Source: Bacteroidales bacterium
GTDB taxonomy: Bacteria > Bacteroidota > Bacteroidia > Bacteroidales > F082
DNA length: 64,000 bases
NCBI GenBank assembly: GCA_023229135.1
Contig: JALNZT010000013.1
Location: 41,878-105,877, forward strand
Direction of reading: 5' to 3'
Part shown: positions 34,465 through 41,876 of the stretch, in pieces
Layout: each line of letters opens with the position of its first letter
Numbering within the stretch: the stretch's first letter is position 1
Made by a program: the position numbers and the translations under genes
The notes under the pieces: model-generated
Told to the model about the DNA's origin: nothing
Databases searched by the model: none
What the model saw: only the letters and a program-made list of their open reading frames with translations

Positions 34465-35421
34465 TTAATCTCCTTGTGCGGCCAAAAACCTTTCGGCTTC
34501 CAAAGCAGCCATGCAGCCTGTGCCGGCAGCCGTTACAGCCTGCCTGAAGATTTTGTCCTGAACATCGCCGCAGGCAAAAATGCCCGGAATATTCGTGGCG
34601 GTGGAGTCGGGTTTAGTTTTGATATAACCTACTTCGTCCATATCCAGCACGCCGGTGAACAGTTCACTATTGGGTTTGTGGCCAATGGCTACAAAGAATC
34701 CTTCAACGTCGATGGTTTTTTCCTGGTGCGTTTTGTTGTTGATAAGCACTACGCCTTTCAAAGCTTTCACAAAGCCTTTTTCTTCACCAAAAAGCTCTTT
34801 GGTGTTATGGTTCCACAGTACCTCAATATTTGGTGTGTTGAGCACCCTTTTTTGCATCGCTTTGGAAGCACGCAGCTCGTCGCGGCGAACAATCAAATAC
34901 ACCTTACGGCAGAGCTTGGCGAGGTAGGTGGCCTCTTCGGCAGCAGTATCGCCACCACCAACAACGGCTACATCTTTACCTTTATAGAAAAAGCCATCGC
35001 AGGTAGCGCAGGCCGAAACCCCGCCGCCTTTAAAACGTTCTTCCGACTCCAGACCCAGATATTTAGCGGTGGCTCCTGTAGAGATGATGACAGTTTCGGC
35101 TAGCATCTCCTTGCCTTCGTCGTCCTTAACACGAAAAGGGCGGGCGGTGGTGTCCACCTCGGTGATCATGCCCCAGCGCGTTTCAGTGCCAAAGCGCTCG
35201 GCCTGTGTTTTCAACTCTTCCATCATTTCCGGACCTGTAATACCATGCGGATAGCCGGGAAAGTTCTCTACCTCAGTGGTGGTGGTCAATTGGCCTCCGG
35301 GCTGATTTCCCAGATACATTACAGGTTTTAAATCGGCACGTGCGGCATAAATTGCAGCGGTGTATCCGGCAGGACCCGATCCGATGATAAGGCATTCCAT
35401 TTTTTCAGGCTGATTACTCAT
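34465..35421 (-). CDS. trxB: Thioredoxin-disulfide reductase
   Basis: FAD enzyme of 318 residues that reduces thioredoxin with NADPH. Motifs: FAD-binding IGSGPAGYTAAIYAARADL (about 13-31), GGQLTTTTEVENFPG, redox-active CATC (about 136-139) followed by DGFFYKGKDVAVVGGGDTAAEEATYL (NADPH site), and IPGIFACGDVQDKIFRQAVTAAGTGCMAA (second FAD site). It is alone between mgtE and the tRNA-Pro region. Possible substrates in the window include the membrane-anchored thioredoxin at 47896, although that domain may face the periplasm. Confidence 0.97.
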   Translation of the reverse strand: MSNQPEKMECLIIGSGPAGYTAAIYAARADLKPVMYLGNQPGGQLTTTTEVENFPGYPHGITGPEMMEELKTQAERFGTETRWGMITEVDTTARPFRVKDDEGKEMLAETVIISTGATAKYLGLESEERFKGGGVSACATCDGFFYKGKDVAVVGGGDTAAEEATYLAKLCRKVYLIVRRDELRASKAMQKRVLNTPNIEVLWNHNTKELFGEEKGFVKALKGVVLINNKTHQEKTIDVEGFFVAIGHKPNSELFTGVLDMDEVGYIKTKPDSTATNIPGIFACGDVQDKIFRQAVTAAGTGCMAALEAERFLAAQGD

Positions 35422-35908
35422 GTCTTGAATTTTTTATTTCTTTTTTATTTCAATTTGCGAAAATAGTGCCATTTCCGCAATCAGGAATTTTATTTGTGAT
35501 TTTTCTGTCATTTTGGCCTAAAGCATGGTGATATTGATGCGATTTATCAAAGACTGATTTTTTGTCAGTATGAAAAGGGAATTGAAGACTAAATTTATTC
35601 TCAAGGTGTAATTCGATTTAGTGAGGTGGATTATTGTTAATTATGGTGTTGCGATGTATAATGTTTTGTTGAAGAGGGGCGTGTTTTTGTGTTCTTCTTT
35701 TTTCATATGTCAATTCATATGTCAAATGTTATTAATCTATTTGTATTCATTCTCTAACTCACATTTCGGAATAGACTCAGAGTTCACGAGTTGATTAGTT
35801 TTATTCTAGCAAAAACATCCGCACATCAGCACACCTGCCTGCTGACCGCAGGAAGGCAGGTCAGCATATCCGCAAATCAACACTTCAGCCCACAAACAAA
35901 AAAAAACC
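35422..35908. other. Intergenic region with a REP-like hairpin
   Basis: No supported gene. It holds the trxB upstream region and, at 35833-35865, a GC-rich hairpin: ACCTGCCT pairs with AGGCAGGT, and GCTGACC alternatively with GGTCAGC. The 20-base core TGACCGCAGGAAGGCAGGTC recurs exactly at 38970-38989. Confidence 0.5.
35843..35862. repeat. REP-like repeat, copy 1
   Basis: A 20-base word identical to 38970-38989, embedded in a hairpin-forming context. Confidence 0.6.
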
Positions 35909-35939
35909 TTGCACAACTCCATCTATTGTATTAATTTTG
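35909..35939 (+). promoter_or_regulatory. Promoter of tRNA-Pro
   Basis: TTG at 35909-35911, 20 bases, then TAATTTTG at 35932-35939 match the consensus. The tRNA starts 17 bases further on. Confidence 0.7.
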
Positions 35940-35955
35940 CACCGCTTTTAGCAAT

Positions 35956-36029
35956 CGGGGCGTGGTGCAGTTGGCTAGCATTCTTGCATGGGGTGCAAGC
36001 GGTCGCCCGTTCGAGTCGGGCCGCTCCGA
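35956..36029 (+). tRNA. tRNA-Pro (GGG)
   Basis: 74 bases forming a full cloverleaf. The acceptor stem CGGGGCG pairs with CGCTCCG with one G-U. The D arm is GTGC/GCAT, the anticodon stem CTTGC/GCAAG with loop ATGGGGT gives anticodon GGG, and the T arm is GCCCG TTCGAGT CGGGC. Discriminator base is A; CCA is not encoded. A terminator follows at once, so it is transcribed alone. Confidence 0.95.
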
Positions 36030-36030
36030 C

Positions 36031-36063
36031 AAAAATGCCTTCACCCTAAGTGAGGGCATTTTT
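36031..36063 (+). terminator. Terminator after tRNA-Pro
   Basis: AAAAATGCC and GGCATTTTT with an inner TCAC/GTGA stem form a long hairpin ending in T. Confidence 0.85.
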
Positions 36064-36193
36064 AATATACAAAAGGTTAACGTGTTGCTAAATAGCTGAT
36101 TCGAAACACAGATGAGTTTGATTATTCTGAGTGGTACGCGATAAAACATTTTTGGAAAAACGTCGACAATGTATAGTTGTTAAAATCTGCCAC

Positions 36194-36220
36194 AAAAAAA
36201 AACCGCCCGGGAGGGCGGTC
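36194..36220 (-). terminator. Strong minus-strand terminator without an annotated gene
   Basis: The stem ACCGCCC (36202-36208) and GGGCGGT (36213-36219) with loop GGGA is followed, on the minus strand only, by the run of T opposite 36202-36194. Confidence 0.85.
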
Positions 36221-36302
36221 AAATTATGAAAAACAAACAAAACAAGTGATTCTCATATAACAAAACCTATGCCAGCTTAGTAGGGTGCTGTTTATCAATA
36301 AT

Positions 36303-36368
36303 TTAAAAGGATTGGCACCTCATAAAAAATCTCAATAAGGGAATATTTGTCTTAATTTCGGAAAACAA
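36303..36368 (-). CDS. Possible 21-residue peptide inside the RNA candidate
   Basis: TTG at 36368 is preceded at five bases by GGAGG (36378-36374), an unusually clear Shine-Dalgarno for this phylum. The frame reads MFSEIKTNIPLLRFF and six more residues, then TAA. It could be a leader peptide. It has no homology that I can assert, and coding is uncertain. Confidence 0.3.
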   Translation of the reverse strand: MFSEIKTNIPLLRFFMRCQSF

Positions 36369-36529
36369 TTTTACCTCCAAAAATTAATTTGTGCGGTAAG
36401 TAGTCTTATCAAAGCAAAAGACAACCGAATAAGCATTCCACAGAAGCAAAATATAACACGCTTTAATTTCCAAATATGGGAATTCCTGGCTTAGAAAAAG
36501 CCTGTAAGCCACGGTTATCAACTTTTTTG

Positions 36530-36560
36530 TTGATTTGAAAGTTTTTTATGCTTAACTTTG
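36530..36560 (+). promoter_or_regulatory. Candidate promoter of the first BNR protein, with long leader
   Basis: TTG at 36530-36532, 20 bases, then TAACTTTG at 36553-36560 fit the consensus. Transcription near 36567 would leave a 145-base leader before the ATG at 36712; no known riboswitch was recognised in it. Confidence 0.55.
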
Positions 36561-36711
36561 TCGCTTATTAATCGACTTTGTGTGCATGTACATCACGCCT
36601 TGAAACTGAATTTATTTTCAGAAAGTTTTGCTCGTGTACTAAAGTCTTATTAAGTTTGTGCCTTAAAAATAAAATTAATTTTTGATAACATTAACTAAAC
36701 CTTAATTTCTT

Positions 36712-38730
36712 ATGAAAAAACTATTACTTCTTAGTTTGGCTTTGGGATTTGGCCTGATGGCTAATGCTCAAAGAACGTACAATTTAAAACAAGACGTGCG
36801 TGAGCATAAAGCCATTGAAAAAATGATGATTGGTATAGAGCCAGCGAAAGCCAGTTCTATTGTTTCTACACAGGAAACTGTAACACCTGTTGTTCCTCCG
36901 ACCAAGGGTACCAATATTGTTAGCATTATCGATATTGGAACTTCTGCTAATGCTTATAGCTATGGTTATGGTGGAGGTCAAAAACAAATCCTTTGGGCTG
37001 TTCCTGAATTAGGTATTATAACCAATATTCACCGTATGGGTGGTGCCTTGGATCAGGGTGGATACTCAGGCGACTTAGGTTATGATATTTCTACCGATGG
37101 TGGACTGACCTGGACTAACATGGTTGAAATGTATGTTGCTGAAAACAATGCAGGTGGTGATTATTATACTGATGCTGCCCGCTATCCTTATCATGGTGTT
37201 TGGAATCCGGAAGGCAACACCGATATCAACAATGTATGGATGAGCTTTCATGCACCTAATCTTGACGGCTCAAACTCACCTGACAGTTGGGGTGGATACA
37301 GCTATGGTGCTGTAAATCTTGGAGATCCAACTATTAGAACAAAAAATCTGCAATCTTCACAACCTCCTGTTTATCAATATATTGCCGATGCTTCTACCAT
37401 GACTAAACAAGGCGTAGCATGGGTTATTGATGTAAACCAGGATTGGTCAAGTGGCACCGTTCAATATCAGGGAAGCCTGATCATTAACAGAGGTGAATTT
37501 GACGATCAAGTCAATGACTTCGTTTTCGAACAGGAATTAATGGATGCACCTGTTGATGCTGCAACTACACGTCCTGCACATACACAAGTTGCCTTTAGTG
37601 AAGACGGACAAACTGGCTATATTACTTTTTTGGGTGATAACGGAACTGTAGATGTAATAAGCGGTGCCCCCAGTTACTACGTAATTGTTGCTAAAACTAC
37701 TGATGGTGGAAATTCTTGGAGTGATTTTCAAGGCATTCAGCTTGCCGGCCCTAATGGCATTTCCGGAATCGTAGAAGGCTTGCTTACTGATGATCAGATT
37801 GCTGAGCTTTATGAAGCACCACTTCCTACTCGCGAGGAGATCCCCTATACAACTGCATTTGACCATAATATTACTGTTGATAACAATGGTAACCTTCATA
37901 TTGGTGTTATAATTAGTGTTACTGGTTCAGATGATTATTCTATCGTCACAGCATCTGGTTTCCCTGCTGCTTATGATATTTATACTACTGACGGCGGCAC
38001 AACCTGGTACGGTATTAAGCTTGGACACACCAATCAGTTCCGTGGAACATGGCCTGGTGATTACACTGAAGATAACCGTATTCAGATCACTGCTTCACCC
38101 GATCGTGAAACAATTTTCGTAAGTTGGTTAGATACAGACCTAGATGAAGCTGAAGGCAATGACCGCCCGAATATTTTCACCCGTGGTATTCGTCCGAATG
38201 CATGGGGAACTGCTGACCTCACCTGTGTAGATGGCGCAGATGCTCCTACCAACGTAACTCTCTTTTCAGAAGGTATGTGGAATGCTACTTTTGCTGCTGT
38301 TGCTCAAATGTCACTATTTGATGGCGTTAAATATACCATTCCAATGAGCTATCAGCCAGTTGGTGCTGGTATTGATCCAGGTTTAGCGGTACAATACAAA
38401 TACATCACTGACTTTGGTTTTACCGATGCTGATTTCTGCATTGTAGGTACAGAAGAAATTGCTGCTACTTCGGCTATAGAAGTTGGTCAAAACTTTCCGA
38501 ACCCATTCAGCAATGAAACCAACGTTCGCATCAGCCTCAGCAGCGGAAGCAATGTGAAAATGGAAGTTTATAATATTACCGGACAAAAAGTTATAGCCAA
38601 AGATTATGGGTATAAAACTGCCGGAAGCCATATCATGCAAATCAGTGCCGACGAACTTCCAACAGGTGTTTATTTCTACACTGTAGAAGCCGGAGCTACA
38701 AAAGTTACACGCAAAATGATTGTGCAATAA
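36712..38730 (+). CDS. T9SS-exported BNR/Asp-box beta-propeller protein
   Basis: A protein of 672 residues with a signal peptide (MKKLLLLSLALGFGLMANAQ). Asp-box motifs STDGGLTW (about 127-134), TTDGGNSW (about 331-338) and TTDGGTTW (about 425-432) mark a sialidase-like propeller. The catalytic Arg triad and the FRIP motif of true sialidases are not evident, so hydrolase activity is not claimed. The C-terminal 85 residues (VGQNFPNPFSNETNVRISL...GVYFYTVEAGATKVTRKMIVQ) are a type A T9SS sorting domain. It is related in design to, but clearly divergent from, the three tandem copies downstream. Confidence 0.85.
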   Translation: MKKLLLLSLALGFGLMANAQRTYNLKQDVREHKAIEKMMIGIEPAKASSIVSTQETVTPVVPPTKGTNIVSIIDIGTSANAYSYGYGGGQKQILWAVPELGIITNIHRMGGALDQGGYSGDLGYDISTDGGLTWTNMVEMYVAENNAGGDYYTDAARYPYHGVWNPEGNTDINNVWMSFHAPNLDGSNSPDSWGGYSYGAVNLGDPTIRTKNLQSSQPPVYQYIADASTMTKQGVAWVIDVNQDWSSGTVQYQGSLIINRGEFDDQVNDFVFEQELMDAPVDAATTRPAHTQVAFSEDGQTGYITFLGDNGTVDVISGAPSYYVIVAKTTDGGNSWSDFQGIQLAGPNGISGIVEGLLTDDQIAELYEAPLPTREEIPYTTAFDHNITVDNNGNLHIGVIISVTGSDDYSIVTASGFPAAYDIYTTDGGTTWYGIKLGHTNQFRGTWPGDYTEDNRIQITASPDRETIFVSWLDTDLDEAEGNDRPNIFTRGIRPNAWGTADLTCVDGADAPTNVTLFSEGMWNATFAAVAQMSLFDGVKYTIPMSYQPVGAGIDPGLAVQYKYITDFGFTDADFCIVGTEEIAATSAIEVGQNFPNPFSNETNVRISLSSGSNVKMEVYNITGQKVIAKDYGYKTAGSHIMQISADELPTGVYFYTVEAGATKVTRKMIVQ

Positions 38731-38757
38731 GTTTGCATTAATTAAATAGTTTAAAAG

Positions 38758-38787
38758 CCGCTTCATTTACATGAGGCGGTTTTTTTT
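38758..38787 (+). terminator. Terminator of the first BNR gene
   Basis: CCGCTTCAT and ATGAGGCGG form a 9-bp stem with a 4-base loop and a T-run. Confidence 0.85.
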
Positions 38788-38969
38788 GTTGCCGCACAAC
38801 ACTGCGCGATCCCTTCGCGTGAGCGCAAGTCCAATTCTTGAATCCTGACATGAGAAAATTGAGGTAAACCAAAAAACAGCAGTAAAACTTATTAACTACT
38901 GTTTGGCATCGCGCGATGGAATGGCAGCGGCAGCGGCATCTGCAACGCTTCGCGATTGAACCAGCCTAT

Positions 38970-39010
38970 TGACCGCAGGAAGGCAGGTCTTTGAATTTTT
39001 GAACCTGCCT
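38970..39010. repeat. REP-like repeat, copy 2, with hairpin
   Basis: The 20-base word at 38970-38989 is identical to 35843-35862. AGGCAGGT (38981-38988) pairs with ACCTGCCT (39003-39010), a hairpin directly upstream of the -33 element of BNR copy 1. Confidence 0.6.
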
Positions 39011-39022
39011 TCATGCGTTTTT

Positions 39023-39052
39023 TTTGTTTTTATTTGAAAAAAAGTATATTTG
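39023..39052 (+). promoter_or_regulatory. Promoter of BNR copy 1
   Basis: TTTG at 39023-39026, 18 bases, then TATATTTG at 39045-39052. The same TATATTTGTAG box precedes copies 2 and 3. Confidence 0.7.
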
Positions 39053-39105
39053 TAGCCGCTCTATTGAGTTGTATTTTGATTATTTACCAACTAAATTTTA
39101 AAAAA

Positions 39106-40959
39106 ATGAGAAAAATTCTACTTTCTTTTGGAGTGCTATTGATTGCCGGAAGCAGTCTGATGGCACAAAGTGCTTTGCAAAAACAAAGCGAACGTTTAAG
39201 CAAAATTACTGCTGTACAACAGGACGTCTTGCGGGATTATCCAATGACTTTTGAAGGCGAGACAAATCCTTTTGTATCTAATATAAAAGCCCCGGATGTT
39301 GTAATTGGTGGCACACGCTACGATCTGCAGTCAAATGGAACGATGGCAAATAGAATCTATGTCTATCCTGATGGCACAATGGGTGCTACCTGGATTAAAG
39401 GAGAGGCTGATCCTAACTTTCCTGATCGTGGCACAGGTTACAACTATTTTGATGGTGCAGCCTGGGGGCCGGCGCCTACACAGCGTATAGATCCTGTGCG
39501 TACGGGCTGGCCAAGTTATGCAGCTTTTGGTGAAAATGGTGAAATTGTATGCGCCCATTCAGGCGGCGCTGCCGGCCTTGTATTTAGTTATCGCGAGAAT
39601 AAAGGAACCGGCGACTGGAGCAATTTTTATCTGGTAGGTCCTGTTGGTCACGAAGATTTATTGTGGCCACGTATGGTTACCTCTGGTGAGTTTAATGATG
39701 TAATTCATGTCATTGCGCTTACTCCTCCTGTTGCTAATGATGGAAGTGTTTTTGAAGGCCTTGATGGTGCCCTGCTTTATAGCCGTTCATTTGACGGTGG
39801 TGAAACCTGGGATCCAAAAAATGTTGTGCTTGATGGTATTAGTGCCGACGAATTTCTTGGTTTTGGTGGTGATGAATATGCTTTTGCTGCTCCTGTAGGC
39901 GAAACCCTTGCCTTTGTTACCGCAGGTTCCATAACAGACGGCGTTGTCATGAAATCGGAAGACAATGGTGATACCTGGGAGCGCTTTACGTTCTACGAAG
40001 CACCTGATCCAAAATTTGATAACTCTTATCCATTGCCTCAACACGGGGGAACAGATGGCTATCATACTGTCGTTATTGATGATATGGGACGCGTGCATGT
40101 CGCCTCTGGTCGTATGTTGCACACCGGAGACGGAGGTGGAGGAGCCACGAGCTTCTATCCTTATTCCAATGGCTTGCTTTATTGGAACGAAACAATGCCT
40201 GCAATGGATAGTGCCGCAGTAGGTTTTGATATTTTGAATCCTTCTGCCGTTATGGATCCCATGTATTTATTGGCAGAAGTGCAAGATAACGATGCTGGTG
40301 ATACGATTATTGGTGTAGTACATTATTATAATTCGCTTACATCTATGCCACAGCTCGTTTTTGATCACAATACCAAAATTATGTATGCATTCTACTCTGG
40401 TTTAGCACTTGGTTTCAACACCGAAGAGGCTAACTTTCGCCATATCTGGATGCGTTTTTCAGAAGATTACGGACAAACCTGGAGTGAATATACCGACCTT
40501 ACAGGCGATGTATTCCATATCTTCAGTGAGTGTATTTATCCGTCTGCCGCTGCCAATGTGAACGATAAAGTGAATTTGATTTATCAGACAGATAATACAC
40601 CCGGTATCAATCAACGCCAGGAGAATCACGGAGTCGTTGATAACAAAATGGTGCATCTGTCTATAGCTACCGTAGTTGGTATCAACGAAGCACCAGCTAA
40701 TATTGTTGGTGTTGAGCAGATTAATCCTAACCCAGCCTCAAACACAGCCAATGTAATTGTGAATATCGACAAGCCATCAGTTGTTGAAATGAGTTTGGTA
40801 AATATGCTCGGACAAGTTGTTTATAGCAGCAGCATGAACCTGAGCTATGCCGGAACACACCAGCTTCGTTTAGATGTTAGCAACTATGATTCAGGCATTT
40901 ACTTTGTGAAAATAAAAGCAGGCAACGATGTTGTAGCTAAAAAATTGATGATCGACTGA
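39106..40959 (+). CDS. T9SS-exported BNR-repeat protein, tandem copy 1
   Basis: 617 residues from ATG 39106; upstream in-frame codons overlap the promoter and are rejected. Signal peptide MRKILLSFGVLLIAGSSLMAQ. Asp-box motifs SFDGGETW, SEDNGDTW and SEDYGQTW indicate a beta-propeller of about 450 residues. The end (INPNPASNTANVIVNIDKPSVVEMSLVNMLGQVVYSS...YDSGIYFVKIKAG...KKLMID) is a T9SS type A sorting domain. It shares most residues with the copies at 41877 and 43979. Function unknown; surface or secreted glycan- or protein-binding is a reasonable inference. Confidence 0.87.
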   Translation: MRKILLSFGVLLIAGSSLMAQSALQKQSERLSKITAVQQDVLRDYPMTFEGETNPFVSNIKAPDVVIGGTRYDLQSNGTMANRIYVYPDGTMGATWIKGEADPNFPDRGTGYNYFDGAAWGPAPTQRIDPVRTGWPSYAAFGENGEIVCAHSGGAAGLVFSYRENKGTGDWSNFYLVGPVGHEDLLWPRMVTSGEFNDVIHVIALTPPVANDGSVFEGLDGALLYSRSFDGGETWDPKNVVLDGISADEFLGFGGDEYAFAAPVGETLAFVTAGSITDGVVMKSEDNGDTWERFTFYEAPDPKFDNSYPLPQHGGTDGYHTVVIDDMGRVHVASGRMLHTGDGGGGATSFYPYSNGLLYWNETMPAMDSAAVGFDILNPSAVMDPMYLLAEVQDNDAGDTIIGVVHYYNSLTSMPQLVFDHNTKIMYAFYSGLALGFNTEEANFRHIWMRFSEDYGQTWSEYTDLTGDVFHIFSECIYPSAAANVNDKVNLIYQTDNTPGINQRQENHGVVDNKMVHLSIATVVGINEAPANIVGVEQINPNPASNTANVIVNIDKPSVVEMSLVNMLGQVVYSSSMNLSYAGTHQLRLDVSNYDSGIYFVKIKAGNDVVAKKLMID

Positions 40960-40981
40960 GTTTTATCATCTTATGCAAAAA

Positions 40982-41013
40982 AAAGGCTGCCCAAAAAGGT
41001 GGTCTTTTTTTAT
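40982..41013 (+). terminator. Terminator of BNR copy 1
   Basis: AAAGGCTGCC and GGTGGTCTTT form an imperfect stem followed by seven T; a weaker relative of the terminator after copy 2. Confidence 0.65.
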
Positions 41014-41039
41014 GTCTGGTGCAGAACAGTTGGTATGCT

Positions 41040-41342
41040 TAGATAGGGTCTGCTGAAAAACACTTAACATATTGATAATATATTAATTACAAGGAATAGT
41101 ATTGGATATGCTGCAAGCTTTTTGATTGGCAACATCATAAATCCTTGTAGTGGATAAAAGTCTTTTAATCCGAAAAATCAATAATGTTTAATCCGGATTA
41201 TAACATGTTTTAAATTTTAGTGTTGGTTAGCCTGTCGCACGCCATCTTCTTCGTTGTCTGCGACTCGAAGTATGCTAATACATCTTCGTCTTGTCGCCTC
41301 AAATCTGGCGAGCGACAGACTTTTTCAGTAGACTCTAGATAG
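41040..41342. mobile_element. MITE-like element, about 290 bp
   Basis: Terminal inverted repeats GGGTCTGCTGAAAAA (41046-41060) and TTTTTCAGTAGACTC (41321-41335) match at 13 of 15 positions. TAGATAG flanks the element on both sides (41040-41046 and 41336-41342), looking like a 7-bp target duplication. An internal CTGTCGC/GCGACAG pair lies at 41232-41238 and 41312-41318. No transposase frame is present, so it would be a non-autonomous element. The IS family was not identified. It lies between BNR copies 1 and 2. Confidence 0.65.
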
Positions 41343-41743
41343 GATCAGACATTCTGTCCCGGTAACAGATTTTCAGTTTGTGGTAGCTTTCATTCGTAAA
41401 ATACAATTACCGCAGATAGCAAAAGTTCGCAGGTCTTGACTGACGAAATTTTTTTGTTCACAAATTAAAGGGATTACACGGATTTTTCATACGGTTTAGA
41501 GTTGGTATTAAATTAAATGGGTAGAGATGAAAGTTTAGGTTTATGCTGCTGAGATTTTAAGGAGCGGTTCACCATGATTCGACAAGCTCACCAAGAGTAC
41601 TCACCAAGGGCGTTAGCTAACGATCATGATTTTTTTAATCGGGATTCCCCTAAATGCTATTTTTTTTAATGCGCGGTATTGTTGTTTACGATAGGTCAGA
41701 AGTTCAGAGCATGGGCTTGCAGTAGGAGAGTGAAAAACTTTTG
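41343..41743. other. Non-coding stretch between the MITE-like element and the copy 2 promoter
   Basis: No supported gene. It contains TTCGACAAGCTCA near 41579, the reverse complement of a word at about 30784-30796, and AT-rich sequence that looks like decayed DNA. Confidence 0.4.
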
Positions 41744-41794
41744 TTTTCTAAAATCCACTTTATTTCTGCCTTAAACAGGACGGCTTCATTTATT

Positions 41795-41823
41795 TTTGTT
41801 TGAAAGAAAAAAAAGTATATTTG
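41795..41823 (+). promoter_or_regulatory. Promoter of BNR copy 2
   Basis: TTTG at 41795-41798, 17 bases, then TATATTTG at 41816-41823. The 80 bases from about 41744 are repeated, with changes, upstream of copy 3 from about 43848. Confidence 0.65.
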
Positions 41824-41876
41824 TAGTCTCTTGAGTGAGTTGTTTTTTGATTATTTACCAACTAAATTTTAAAAAA

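Larger units (their letters stand above)
36194..36445 (-). ncRNA. Possible small RNA on the minus strand
   Basis: A strong minus-strand terminator at 36194-36220 (ACCGCCC/GGGCGGT stem, 4-base loop, eight or more T) has no annotated minus-strand gene upstream of it. About 225 bases upstream on that strand is TATATTTTG (36455-36447), one base off a -7 element. The span between includes the short frame at 36303-36368 and a GGTGC/GCACC stem at about 36277-36318. A terminator without a gene suggests an unannotated transcript: a small RNA or a leader-peptide mRNA. The 5' end is not fixed. Confidence 0.45.

Noticed and set aside
34474..35103. 209-codon plus-strand frame
   Set aside because: Antisense to trxB and explained by its codon bias.
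35931..36149. 72-codon minus-strand frame over tRNA-Pro
   Set aside because: It covers the complement of the tRNA and its terminator; no protein family resemblance.
39013..39105. 31 extra N-terminal codons on BNR copy 1
   Set aside because: They overlap the -7 element and precede a full signal peptide; the other copies start at the equivalent ATG.
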